From: Dendrocalamus latiflorus
Lineage: Eukaryota > Streptophyta > Magnoliopsida > Poales > Poaceae
DNA: 64,000 bases
Assembly: GCA_017311315.1 (NCBI GenBank)
Contig: CM029654.1
Coordinates: 11,405,448 to 11,469,447 of the forward strand
Direction of reading: 5' to 3'
The position numbers and the translations under genes are program-made. Below, piece after piece: positions 20,887-31,409 of the stretch. The notes under the pieces are model-generated. The model saw only the letters and a list, made by a program, of their open reading frames with translations. It did no database searches and was not told the origin of the DNA. The first letter of the stretch is position 1. Each line of letters starts with the position of its first letter.

Positions 20887-22175
20887 CAAAGGCGGCCATC
20901 GCGCAGGACAACCGGGACGCGGCACTTGTCCACCACATTGATCGGCCAGGAGATTGGCGAGAGCCCATTTTCAATTTCTTACAAGGTCTCGCCGAGCCGG
21001 AGGACCCTGCCGAACTGCGACGCTTGCAGCACCGCGCACGGTCCTTCCAGGTGTTCGAAGGGACACTCTACAAGAAAGGGGTTTGCGCGCCGCTCCTGCG
21101 CTGCCTCTCGGCTGCGGAGGGAAAGGAACTCTTGGCGGAAATCCACGCGGGCGTATGCGGATCCCACCTGGCGCCGAGGTCATTAGTCGGCAAGGCGTTC
21201 AGACAAGGCTTCTACTGGCCGACTGCCATCACCGACGCCCAGGACCTCGTCCGTCGGTGCCAAGGGTGCCAGTGGATGGCGCGCATCATCCGCAGGCCCC
21301 CGACAAGCCTCAACCCAATTCCCCCGGTGTGGCCACTGGCGCGCTGGGGTCTCGATATAGTAGGACCACTTGCCCGAGCTCCAGGGGACCTCCAGTTCGT
21401 GGTAGTCGCGCTGGAGTATTTCTCCAGATGGCCGGAAGCGATCGCTCTGGCCAAAGTAACTTCTGCGGCCATACAACGCTTCCTATGGCAAAACATCATA
21501 TGTCGCTTCGGTGTGCCTCGGGAGCTCACGGTCGACAATGGCCTGCAGTTCGACGCCACCCTCTTCAAAGATTATTGTGGCAGCATGGGCATCACCCTCC
21601 GTTTCGCCTCGGTGGGCCATCCCCAGTCCAACGGGGCGGTCGAACGGGCGAATGGCGCCATTTCCGCCGCCATCAAGAAGCGCCTGGTTGGGTTGCCGAA
21701 GGGCAAGTGGCCAAGCGAGCTTCACAGCGTTCTATGGTCGCTTCGCACAACGGTAACACGCCCGATGGGATTCACGCCGTTTAAACTCCTCTTCGGTGAC
21801 GAAGCGGTGACGCCCGAGGAAATCAAGGCCGGCTCGCGAAGGGTCCTCGTCCAAGCACCCGAAGACGAGCGCCGTGTGTCCTTGGACCTCCTCGACGGGA
21901 TACGGGCAGACGCAGCCCACCATGTCGAGAAGTACGCGCGGCAGACAATGCGTACTTGGGACCGTTCTATATGCCCGCGGGGGTTCAAGCCTGGGGATCT
22001 CGTCCTCAGAGTGGCGCTCCAGGCCGAAACCGTTGGCAAGCTGGAGTCCAAGTGGGAAGTCCCGTGCATCGTAACAGAGGCATTGCCGAAGGGGGCGTAC
22101 CGCCTCGCCACGCTCGAAGGACAAGCCTTCCGGCACACATGGAACGCGGACAGGTTGCGACGGTACTACGCCTAG
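20862..22175 (+). CDS. Integrase part of the Tat polyprotein
   Basis: This frame continues the polyprotein after the C-run frameshift. The amino part has an H-H-C-C zinc motif (EIHAGVCGSH ... RCQGCQ, about 21140-21275). The catalytic core has acidic residues at 21354 (LDIVGPL), 21534 (VDNGLQF) and 21642 (GAVERAN), which gives the standard 35-residue spacing between the last two. A GPY/F-like carboxyl module ends at 22175 with no chromodomain. All active-site residues are present, so only the upstream frameshift appears to disable the polyprotein. Confidence 0.88.
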   Translation, partial: EGAFCEVLAKAAIAQDNRDAALVHHIDRPGDWREPIFNFLQGLAEPEDPAELRRLQHRARSFQVFEGTLYKKGVCAPLLRCLSAAEGKELLAEIHAGVCGSHLAPRSLVGKAFRQGFYWPTAITDAQDLVRRCQGCQWMARIIRRPPTSLNPIPPVWPLARWGLDIVGPLARAPGDLQFVVVALEYFSRWPEAIALAKVTSAAIQRFLWQNIICRFGVPRELTVDNGLQFDATLFKDYCGSMGITLRFASVGHPQSNGAVERANGAISAAIKKRLVGLPKGKWPSELHSVLWSLRTTVTRPMGFTPFKLLFGDEAVTPEEIKAGSRRVLVQAPEDERRVSLDLLDGIRADAAHHVEKYARQTMRTWDRSICPRGFKPGDLVLRVALQAETVGKLESKWEVPCIVTEALPKGAYRLATLEGQAFRHTWNADRLRRYYA

Positions 22176-22282
22176 AAGCAGGACAGCAGGCGTAGAGCCA
22201 CCAGCCCGTTGTTAGGCGATGCTCGCCCGCGCAAACGGGAGTTCAATAAAGGTTGCTGTTCCCAGAACATCCCCCGTCCGCG

Positions 22283-23620
22283 CTGAGCAGAACAAAGTCC
22301 ACGGACTTTAAATAAGACGTAGCGTTGAGCCTAGCTCCGCACGCGAGAGTCTGCGGACTATAAATAAGACGTAGCGTCGAGCCTAGCTTCGCACGCACCA
22401 GTCCACGGACTTTAAATAAGACGTAGCGTCGAGCCTAGCTCCGCACGCGCGAGTCTCCGGACTATAAAGAAGACGTAGCGTCGAGCCTAGCTCCGCACGC
22501 ACCAGTCCACGGACTTTAAATAAGACGTAGCGTCGAGCCTAGCTCCGCACGCGAGAGTCTGCGGACTATAAATAAGATGTAGCGTCGAGCCTAGCTCCGC
22601 ACGCACCAGTCCACGGACTTTAAATAAGACGTAGCGTCGAGCCTAGCTCCGCACGCGAGAGTCTGCAGACTATAAATAAGACGTAGCGTCGAGCCTAGCT
22701 CCGCACGCACCAGTCCACGGACTTTAAATAAGACGTAGCGTCGAGCCTAGCTCCACACGCGAGAGTCTGCGGACTATAAATAAGACGTAGCGTCGAGCCT
22801 AGCTCCGCACGCACCAGTCCACGGACTTTAAATAAGACGTAGCGTCGAGCCTAGCTCCGCACGCACTCTACGGAGTATAAATAAGACGCAGCGGGGGGAC
22901 GCCTCCGCGCGCACTCTAAGGAGTATAAAGAAGACGTAGCGTCGAGCCTAGCTCCGCACGCACCAGTCCACGGACTTTAAATAAGACGTAGCGTCGAGCC
23001 TAGCTCCGCACGCGCGAGTCTCCGGACTATAAAGAAGACGTAGCGTCGAGCCTAGCTCCGCACGCACCAGTCCACGGACTTTAAATAAGACGTAGCGTCG
23101 AGCCTAGCTCCGCACGCGCGAGTCTCCGGACTATAAAGAAGACGTAGCGTCGAGCCTAGCTCCGCACGCACCAGTCCACAGACTTTAAATAAGACGTAGC
23201 GTCGAGGTTCGCCTCCGCACGCGCGAGTCTCCGGACTATAAAGAAGACGTAGCGTCGAGCCTAGCTCCGCACGCACCAGTCCACGGACTTTAAATAAGAC
23301 GTAGCGTCGAGCCTAGCTCCGCACGCGCGAGTCTCCGGACTATAAAGAAGACGTAGCGTCGAGCCTAGCTCCGCACGCAATAGTCTACGGACTTTAAATA
23401 AGACGTAGCGTCGAGGTTCGCCTCCGCACGCGCGAGTCTCCGGACTATAAAGAAGACGTAGCGTCGAGCCTAGCTCCGCACGCAATAGTCCATGGACTTT
23501 AAATAAGACGTAGCGTCGAGGTTCGCCTCCGCACGCGCGAGTCTCCGGACTATAAAGAAGTCATAGCGTCGAGGTTCGCCTCCGCACGCGCCACCCCACG
23601 GAGTATAAACGAGACGCGCA
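22283..23620 (+). repeat. 52-bp tandem array with alternating unit types
   Basis: About 25 units of roughly 52 bp share AGACGTAGCGTCGAGCCTAG and a CTTTAAATAAGAC or CTATAAAGAAGAC core. Two unit types alternate, one with CAGTCCACGGACTTTAAATA and one with GAGTCTCCGGACTATAAAGA or GAGTCTGCGGACTATAAATA. The true period over much of the array is therefore about 104 bp. Units near 22860-22930 and after 23200 are variants (GAGGTTCGCCTCCGC in place of GAGCCTAGCTCCGC). Each unit includes a short inverted repeat such as AGTCCACGGACT. It lies between integrase and the antisense gene of the Tat element. Confidence 0.92.
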
Positions 23621-23755
23621 GACCTGCCCTCCGCGTTCGGTGGCAGGTAACACCAAGCATAAGGTGCTATTTGGTTCCATTATAAACGCAAGGGGGTTAC
23701 ATGGTTACAAGCGTAGGACGCAGAGCGTCATCCCCCTGCCCTCCCGACCAACCGC

Positions 23756-26717
23756 TCAGCCTTGGCGCGGCATGGACGAGCCCGCGCCGTCGTCACCACG
23801 GCGCTGAAGGACCCCTTCAAGCCACTGGAGGAGGTCCCCCTCCCCATGCAACGTCTGCTGCACGGCGACCCTCGCCGCACCTTCCCCGAAGCGGCCCCAG
23901 ATCCGTTGATGGAAGTTCTGCAGGCTAGACCCGATGGAACGGATGGCATCCGACATAACCTCTGGGCGGTCGGGAGGATCCAGTTGAGGGTTCGCTAGCT
24001 CATGGGTATGCCTACACCCACGAGTGTGAAGCAGGGCGAGGGCGAAGCACGCACCAACATAGCCGCAGTGCTCGCCAAAGGTCCTGGCGCCACGAAGAGC
24101 AACGCCGGCCCCCTCCTCGATCAGCCCGAGCGACTCCGACAGGGCCTCCAGCCTGTGCGTAGTGTCCGGCACTCGGACGCACAGATCCCGGAGGGTTTGG
24201 TTCAGAGCCTCCATGGCCCGCCATGCCGACAGGGATGCATTTTCCAGGGCACGGCGGTTCTCGGCAGCAGACTCCGCCAGCTGGGCCTTCTCCCCTTCTA
24301 GGACGGCGATCTGCTGCATGAAGGTGGTGCGCTCCCCAGCCGTGGCGATCTGAGCTTTCGTGGCCTCGAGTTGTGCGGCCACCAGGGCGTCCCCCAGCGC
24401 GCGAAGTTCTTCATCCTTCGCGGCGAGAGCAGTGTTTGCTTCGCGGAGGCTGGCTTCCAGAGCCCTCCGTTCCCGGACGCGGGCCTCGTCAAAGGACCGG
24501 CTGAGGGCAAGCGTCTGGCAGAAACAACAAATCAGCAGGCGCCCAGAAATACCTTACAAACGGAAGCGCACGTATTTACCCTCATCTCGGAGGCCTGCAG
24601 CGCGAGCGCTAGGAGGTCCCCCGCGCATGACGACAGCGCCTCTCGGTTGAGGCCGTTATCGGCACGCTCTGCGGCTGCGGTGAGGTCGCAAAATACCTCC
24701 GGGCGAGGGAGGAAGTCCGAGCGAGCGAGCCCCGGCCCCAAAGCGCCCAGATTTATCGCGGCCACGGCCACGTCAGCAGCAGCGGACACCTGCGGGGCAT
24801 CCTGCACAAGGCTCCCAACTTCGCGCATACCTCCGCTGCTCGATCCTTCGCCACGTACGGGAGACGTCGTCTCACCTGATGTCGGCAGAATGAGCGAGCA
24901 GATCGGAGAGAGTCTCGCGAAGTCAGGTGAAGAAAGGGACTCACACCTACCTCCTGCGCCCCTCGTCGCGGTCGGAGGTGGCGCCGGTTCGACCGCCCAG
25001 GGGGAGGCAGGCGCCTCGACGCTCGGGGAAAACGTCTTCTCGGCTGTGCCAGGCGCCGTAATCCCGCGGCAAGGCCCCGCAACAGCGTATCAACCCCTAG
25101 TTTGCGGCGGGGACTGCATCCGAGGACGTTTCGCCTGCGGTGGCACAGGCGAGTCTTCCACGGCAGGACCAGCTCCAGTCACTGTTGCCCCCACGGCTTC
25201 CTCTGTAGGGGGCACGCCCTCGTCGGCCGCTGCGGTTGATAACGCACCTTCCACCGCGGTTGGCTCGCCAGGAACGGCGCCACCCCCCGGGTTGATGAGT
25301 TCCAACTCAACGACGGCCGCGAGCCCAAGCACGGGCTCGTGGGCGTCGGCAGAAGGTGCCGGGGGATCCGCGGCGGTGCGCCCCTCCGAAGCAGTATGGC
25401 CAGGCCCACCGCCGGTCGCACGCCTCGTCTCAGCTGGGCTAGCCGCCGGGGGGGCTGCAGGGTCGCGTATGGCGGCCGGGGAACGGGCCCGGCGTCGCGA
25501 AGATAGCACCCCCGAAGGGCTACCACCGCCCTGAGCGCCCGGAGTCTCGGCGGGAAGCTCTTCCGGCACCGCACGCTCGGGCACAGCAATGCCCACAGCC
25601 TCGCAGGTGCGGTTTACCCGCCCCTGCTTAGCCGCCTTGACTGCGGCCTCGCGAGCCCGGTGCTCCTTTAGCGTGTACGGGCCGAGGAGCGCCGCAACCG
25701 CGCGCTCCGCATCTTCTAGCCGGGCCACTGCGCAGGAGATCGCGTCAGTCAGGCGGAAGCCAAACAGATACAATGGCGCGCGTAAAGCGTACTGGGCGAC
25801 TTACAAGGGGCGGACGGCGGCAGCAGGCGAGACACGGATGGGTCGAACCCGTCCTCGCGGGGGCCGTTCTGTCCAATATACTTTCCCCGGGAGGAGAGTG
25901 GCGCCGCCCCATACATCGTGAACTCCTCGGCTAGGTCGCGCACGCTCATTCGACGGGCGACACCGACAAGGCTCTGTAGCTTCTGCGTGTCGTCGATCTC
26001 CGCCTTTAGACTCGGCGTGCTGTTAAACGAGATCGGCCCACCTCGGCAATGCATTCTGCTCTTGTCGGTCACGGTGTAATAGAACCACCACCGTGTCCAG
26101 CCGGCCGCCCACTGCCCTGACAAGGCTGGCACAGGGAACAACGTCGCGCAGGACGCCCGGAGCACGAAGTCCACACCGCCGAAGTTGGACACCGCCCCGT
26201 CAACCTTTTTGGGTCGACAGTGTGCGTCGTACAGGGTGGCGAATAAGCTCGCGCTGGGACGCCACCCCTCTGTCCGCATCGCCCACGTGAAGACGGCTAG
26301 GCGCAGTATCGCGTGGGGCGTTAACTGGGCTAGCTCCAACTGGTAGGCCCGCAGGACTTCGCCCACGAACAGCGTGCAGTGCATTCGAAGGCCGGCATCG
26401 AAGAATGCCACGAAAACAATAGCCTCCATGGCCCCGGGCTTCGGCTCCGTCTCGTCCCGACGGGGTAGGCGAGCCCCATTGCGATCCACGATCTTCCCCT
26501 CATCCACGAGTCGCTGCAGCGTCCCTTCAGTCATGCGGCTCTTCCCCAGCACACGGGAGCAGGAGCCTCCCGAGTGCTCCATGACATTCCACCACTTGTT
26601 GGCGCGCGAGCTCCCCCGCGGCACCAATTTGTACTCCTGAGAAGGATGGGTCGCCTCGCCCTGGCTAGGCAAGGAACCACTGCGGGGGTGGTAGGCGGCG
26701 TCGTCCTGGCTGGCCAT
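23756..26717 (-). CDS. Antisense spliced gene of the Tat element (Transposase_28-like)
   Basis: Reading leftwards, exon 1 runs from the ATG at 26717 (MASQDDAAYHPRSG) to 25805 and resembles the plant family called putative gypsy-type transposon protein (Transposase_28), as in GAMEAIVFVAFFDAGLRMHC. An intron of 77 bp (25804-25728; donor GTAAGT, acceptor CTGCGCAG) joins exon 2 in frame (ARLEDAERAVAALLGPYTLK). Exon 2 runs to a GTAGGT donor near 24953. Exon 3 starts after ACATCAG near 24878 (ETTSPVRGEGSSSGG) and ends near 24587. Exon 4 starts near 24514 and encodes a long coiled coil (RRALEASLREANTALAAKDE), ending at 23756. All junctions keep phase. One TGA near 25090 interrupts exon 2 unless a further small intron removes it. 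Its function in the element is unknown; similar antisense frames are known in other Tat elements. Confidence 0.72.
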
Positions 26718-26759
26718 CGCTCTTCGCGACAAGGGAGGAAGATGCAGGCAAAGGAGCAA

Positions 26760-27229
26760 CTGGCGTGAAAATTAGCACGGGCGGAAGCGAAGCGGCAGAT
26801 CAAAAAGCAAAGCAAGAAAGGGTGCCTCCACCCCAACACTAGCACCTTATAAAGGCCGCTCGCTTGCCTTGTGGCTCAGCGCACAGACGGATCAAATTCC
26901 CAGCGATTCGGTTATCCAAGATTTGGAACGAAGAACCGCCAGAACCTAGAGGGCCGTGTTAGGTAGGTGGCCAAGCAGCGCACAACGCCCCTACATCTTC
27001 AACACGCGTCCAACTTCCCGAGGGACGAGGCGAACGGCCGCGGTCACGCAACCGCTCACATCCCACGACGCACCAATCGTGAGTCGCCACGTGCCCCACC
27101 TGCAGCAGGGCAGACTGCACGACGCGACAGCCTGACTTCTGCCAGGTCAGGCGTCGGCGTGATTCAAGCCGCCATTAAAAGCGCACTACCAGACTGAAAG
27201 GTCACAACAGCCACGGAGCGCGCGCGTCT
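26760..27229. other. Presumed promoter and leader of the antisense gene
   Basis: About 470 bp lie between the antisense ATG and the 66-bp array. On the minus strand a CTTTATAAGGTGC string occurs near 26846-26858, about 130 bp before the ATG, and could serve as a TATA element for the antisense transcript. No other feature is visible. Confidence 0.35.
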
Positions 27230-27880
27230 ACTTCGACTTGGGCGCCAGCTTCGCTGCCACCCGTTCGAAGGGTAGGGGACGGAGCGCGCGCGTCTACTTC
27301 GACTTGGGCGCCAGCCTCGCTGCCACCCGTTCGAAGGGTAGGGGACGGAGCGCGCGCGTCTACTTCGACTTGGGCGCCAGCCTCGCTTCCACCCGTTCGA
27401 AGGGTAGGGGACGGAGCGCGCGCGTCTACTTCGACTTGGGCGCCAGCTTCGCTGCCACCCGTTCGAAGGGTAGGGGACGTAGCGCGCGCGTCTACTTCGA
27501 CTTGGGCGCCAGCTTCGCTTCCACCCGTTCGAAGGGTAGGGGACGGAGCGCGCGCGTCTACTTCGACTTGGGCGCCAGCCTCGCTGCCACCCGTTCGAAG
27601 GGTAGGGGACGGAGCGCGCGCGTCTACTTCGACTTGGGCGCCAGCTTCGCTGCCACCCGTTCGAAGGGTAGGGGACGGAGCGCGCGTCTACTTCGACTTG
27701 GGCGCCAGCTTCGCTTCCACCCGTTCGAAGGGTAGGGGACGGAGCGCGTGTGTCTACTTCGACTTGGACGCCAGCTTCGCTGCCACCCGTTCGAAGGGTA
27801 GGGGACGGAGCGCGCGCGTCTACTTCGGCTTGGGCGCCAGCTTCGCTGCCCACCAGTTCGAAGGATAGGGGACGGAGCGC
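27230..27880 (+). repeat. 66-bp tandem array, open in both directions
   Basis: About ten units of 66 bp contain GGCGCCAGCTTCGCTGCCAC, CGTTCGAAGGGTAGGGGACG and GAGCGCGCGCGTCTACTTCG. The unit length is a multiple of three, so both strands carry long frames of 22-residue repeats (for example ATRSKGRGRSARVYF on the plus strand). One unit near 27680 lacks two bases of the GCGCGC run and shifts the frame. The array lies between the antisense gene and the 3' LTR. Confidence 0.92.
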
Positions 27881-28044
27881 GCGCGCCTGCTTCGAATCAG
27901 GCGTCCGCCTCCGCTAACACCATCCAGACTTCGGCTTCCCAACCACAAGCTTGGAGGCATTCACAGGCCGCAGGGGACGAAGGGGGCCAAAGGACTCGGC
28001 GACATGGCTTCGGCCCTGTGAAGCCCTTCACCATGAGAGGCTCC

Positions 28045-28290
28045 TGTCGTAGGGGTGGCCCCCACCTAAACCCAGCAGGCCTGGTAAGAGATTATAAGGC
28101 CCAGAATAGGCCATGTGTAATGACATAACTGCCCCAGAGGGGATAACCAGATGTAAGGGTATATCTGTAAAAGCATTCCTCATGTGTATATATATATATG
28201 GGTAAGCCATGGGGAGGACCCAGGCAACCGCACTTATCTTCATCACTCTCCACTACCATCTCTCTCTCTGTTTGGTCTGTAGCCACAACA
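28045..28290 (+). repeat. 3' LTR of the Tat element
   Basis: 246 bp, almost identical to the 5' LTR. The upstream bases CCATGAGAGGCTCC are only weakly purine-rich, so the polypurine tract is not obvious. The duplication ATTTT follows at 28291-28295. Confidence 0.92.
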
Positions 28291-28868
28291 ATTTTTTTTA
28301 TGGAAAATTTAGTTAATGTAGTTTTAGGAAATTAGCAGCCGTAAAAGTTTGTATTTGTGTATAATTTAGTGAATATAGTTTTACAAATTTAGCATCGTTA
28401 GCAAATTGGCATGCGTACAAAATTGTAGTTGTAGAAAATTCAGTCACCGATACATACAAATTAATCATCCGTAGAAATTTATAGGTATTACAAAATTTAG
28501 GAAATATTTATATTAGAATTTCATAATTTGATATGTAAATCGATATTTAAATCAATATGCATTATGTTAGAATTTCAATATTTATGTTACCATTATAACT
28601 GGTATATAGGCATTTAAATCGATATGCCATATAAATTGTCGAAACCATTAGAAATTCTTTCATGTAGGGGGTAACTAGAGTAGCGAGAAAAGTGTGGCGT
28701 CGGTGCGCGGGGTGCTGATAGGAAGTTCATACTACGAGGTTAGTGTAGTTGGTTACGACAGGCGAATGATCGGCGAAATGTGAATTGCAGTACATCAGCA
28801 CTTTCGTAGTGTGCGATGCGATTTGACATGTTGGAAAATTAAAATATATATGCAGGCAGACATAAGCA

Positions 28869-30180
28869 ATGCCGATACCCACTACATTAAGAGTGCGTTA
28901 CGGTGCTGGAACTGTTCGTGAAGGTCCGAATAGTGTAGATTTGAGTGGTTTTCTGCAAGCCACTCTAGTACACTCAGACGGTGAGAATGCTCGAATCTCA
29001 GATGTGATGCATTGGCTTACCTGGAGTTTTTTGTTGGGCCCCGAGGTGTGCAGTGTCGTCGTACAAGAGCTTTGGAGCCGGTCTCCCACGGACATCAGAT
29101 GTGAGTTGAGAACATTGCTGCGCACTATTGCGTGGAAGGGATTTGTGCAAGGGTGCCGGCGCCATGGATACGAGTGTGTACTGCTTGTGCAACTATGCCC
29201 ATTAGAGCTATGCAAGGTCACGCGTACGGCCTTGCTTTGGGAGGTGCGAGTAGCTCGAGCGGCCCGCATGTTGGTGAAGAGAAGGAAGATGTTCGTGACG
29301 AGGCTGATGCGGTACATGGAGCAGAGGTGATGAAGCGGAGCATATTGAGTATATAGTGCACCGGATGGAGTGTGATGACCAGACGGTATGGGCTAAAGAG
29401 GAAGCTGTACAGGAGGATGAAGGATGAAGCTCCTGTCCCGTAGGAATGGAACTAGTTTGATGCTGAGGGTGTTTCCGCACAAGACGAGCACGAGTCACCG
29501 TGGGAGTATCATGAGACAGAGGTTCAGTTGCATTTAATGTTTGCTAACAAGGCATCGCTGTAAGATGCCATCAAGCTGTGGGCCTTTTCAATGTAGCAAA
29601 CTTTTTAGGTCGTGAAATCTAGCCAGGAGCAGTACACCATGAAGTGTGAGCAGGCCGATTGTCCTTGGAGGGTGCACGCACGTAGACCCAAGTATGAGAC
29701 TCACTGGATTGTGTCGAAGGTGGAGCCGCACTCTTGCATTCTCAGTAGTGTTTTGACGAGGCATCGTAACCTAACGTTTGCCTTTATAGTCAATTTGATG
29801 TATGGAGAGATAGTGGAGAGGAAAAACATGGAGGCTACGAACATCGTGGTAGCTATCGAGAAGAAATTCAAGTACAAGATTAGGTACACGAAGGCGTGGC
29901 GTACGAAGCAGAATGCAGTTCCCAAAACAACTGTTGATGAAGCTATTCAATCGGACGAGGCTCGGGGGTCAGCTTGGGGACGGCCTTGTACACCGCCAGG
30001 GCAGTTATTTGTGCGTCATCCGTACATCTCCGGCTTCCCCACGCAGGGGGCGTACTTCGTGCCGTACATCCCTCCAGACACAATGGCACCAACTGAGGGT
30101 ACGCTTCGTCTCTTGTCGGTTTTATCCCAATACTTTATCTCACGACCCGGACCAGTACTTTTCGGACTGGCCTAGGTAGG
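28869..30180 (+). pseudogene. Mutator-like transposase (MURA) remnant lacking the catalytic domain
   Basis: From 28869 the frame LRVRYGAGTVREGPNSVDLS and ISDVMHWLTWSF matches the amino-terminal region of rice MURA proteins. Frames with several stops follow. From 29612 the DNA-binding region is clear: MKCEQADCPWRVHARRPKYE, then HSC, and a segment ending YTKAWRTKQNAV. At about 29945 the protein jumps straight to the proline-rich carboxyl tail (PPGQLFVRHPYISGFPTQGA, then YIPPDTMAPTEG). The MULE DDE catalytic domain and SWIM zinc finger are deleted. With in-frame stops in the linker as well, this gene cannot encode an active transposase. Confidence 0.8.
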
Positions 30181-30698
30181 CGTCGGGCTTTGCACCTTGA
30201 GCCACACTACTAGAGGTTCTCTCCGGGAGTGCCCTCACCGGTGCACCGGTGCCCACATAGGTGGCGGTGCAGTCCACTCCACCAGCTCAGGGGTGTGTGC
30301 GATGGTCTCCTGATCATCTTACATTGTCAGGGCGTCGTCATCCGTTGCAGCGGAGGGCAGCCAGGCGGGGCCATATGGGAGGATGCGGACGCGGAGACGG
30401 AGGAGGCCACGGTGGCGATGTGGGGGTGGGTGGGGTGTGGGGGGTCGTTAGTGCTGACTGTATATTTCTTTGTTCATGTATTGTTTATGTTTGTTGTTTA
30501 CATAGTGATGTTTACAATACTGTGGCGAGTTTAGTTCTACTTCTCCTTACCTTGTTAACGCCTGCACCAAACGACTAGTGAACTGCATTGAGGGCAACCG
30601 CAACAACGTATGAACCATTCGAATATATGCTTAATGACATTGAAAAATATTTTGAACAACAGGCCAGAGTACAACGGTACAACTGTACACATCATTGC

Positions 30699-31312
30699 CT
30701 ATAGGTGGAAGGAGCCTCGTGGTACCCACATGGAGCGTTGTTGAGGGGGCCGCCTCGGACGTGGTTGGCCGTTATTATAGTAGCAAGCACATATACAACT
30801 AGGGTTCACGCAGCAGCATGTTGGGTCGTACGAACTCCCTATGTTGATGACCTCCTCGTTGCCCCTCTCGTGCTCTATCTGCTGACAAAGGTCATCGTTC
30901 TGCTCTTCAAGACTTTCAATCCGTGCCTCCAAATCAGCGATTTGCTCCCACAACATATGCACGTACCTTACAACATACCGTTCATGGGGAGGATTAATCC
31001 ATCGCACGAAGTCACATTTATCCATCTGCTACAAAGGAACGTTAATATGGAAACTCTATTAGTAGTACTACAAAATAGACGAGTGCCTACTTGTATCCCA
31101 GAGTATGGGCATCAAAAGAAATGTCGACCGCCATCCATATGGCCTTCTACCACCTGCACCACTGCATCCTGCATATGTTTGCATTTTGGCCACACTAGCT
31201 GAGCGCGCCTGTTTGACAACAACCGGTACATAGCGCCGAAGTCCTCCTTCCATTTGAGTGGAAGGTTCCCCTTTGGTGACCCATATTCGACTGGCCCTTC
31301 GGTGTCTGCCAC
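30699..31312 (-). pseudogene. GRF-like zinc-finger gene, antisense to the MURA remnant
   Basis: On the minus strand, an upstream exon (about 31312-31094) encodes PLKWKEDFGAMYRLLSNRRA and a CKH motif. It meets an in-frame TGA and then reads CPYSGIQ before a GTAGGC donor. After the acceptor (TAGCAG, about 31027) comes MDKCDFVRWINPPHERYV, the second half of a GRF zinc finger, followed by a coiled coil (LWEQIADLEARIESLEEQND) and a cysteine-rich tail. GRF-type genes of this form are frequent passengers of grass MULEs. The stop and the missing clear start make it a pseudogene. Its role in the element is unknown. Confidence 0.6.
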
Positions 31313-31409
31313 GGTAGCTTATTCTATGACATAGAAGATAGTTGTTCTACCAGTAATGCCTCATCCATTCATTTTATAGCGTATTTGCGGTGTCATGGCG
31401 TCATTTTTG

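Larger units (their letters stand above)
16592..28290 (+). mobile_element. Ty3/gypsy retrotransposon of Tat type, 11.7 kb, young
   Basis: The LTRs at 16592-16836 and 28045-28290 start TGTCGTAGGGG and end CCACAACA, and differ by only a few bases. A 5-bp duplication ATTTT flanks the element at 16587-16591 and 28291-28295. Gene order is gag, protease, reverse transcriptase, RNase H, a second RNase H, then integrase. The extra RNase H just before integrase and the absence of a chromodomain point to the Tat lineage. After integrase come 5.9 kb of extra sequence: a 52-bp tandem array, a spliced gene on the opposite strand, and a 66-bp tandem array. LTR similarity implies a recent insertion; one frameshift separates reverse transcriptase from integrase. 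Confidence 0.92.

Noticed and set aside
22283..23620. Regular repeats that resemble a CRISPR array
   Set aside because: Repeats are directly adjacent with no unique spacers, and lie within a plant retrotransposon. It is a tandem array.
27164..27853. Long frames of 22-residue repeats on both strands
   Set aside because: They arise because the tandem unit is 66 bp and stop-free. One unit shifts the frame, so coding is not supported.
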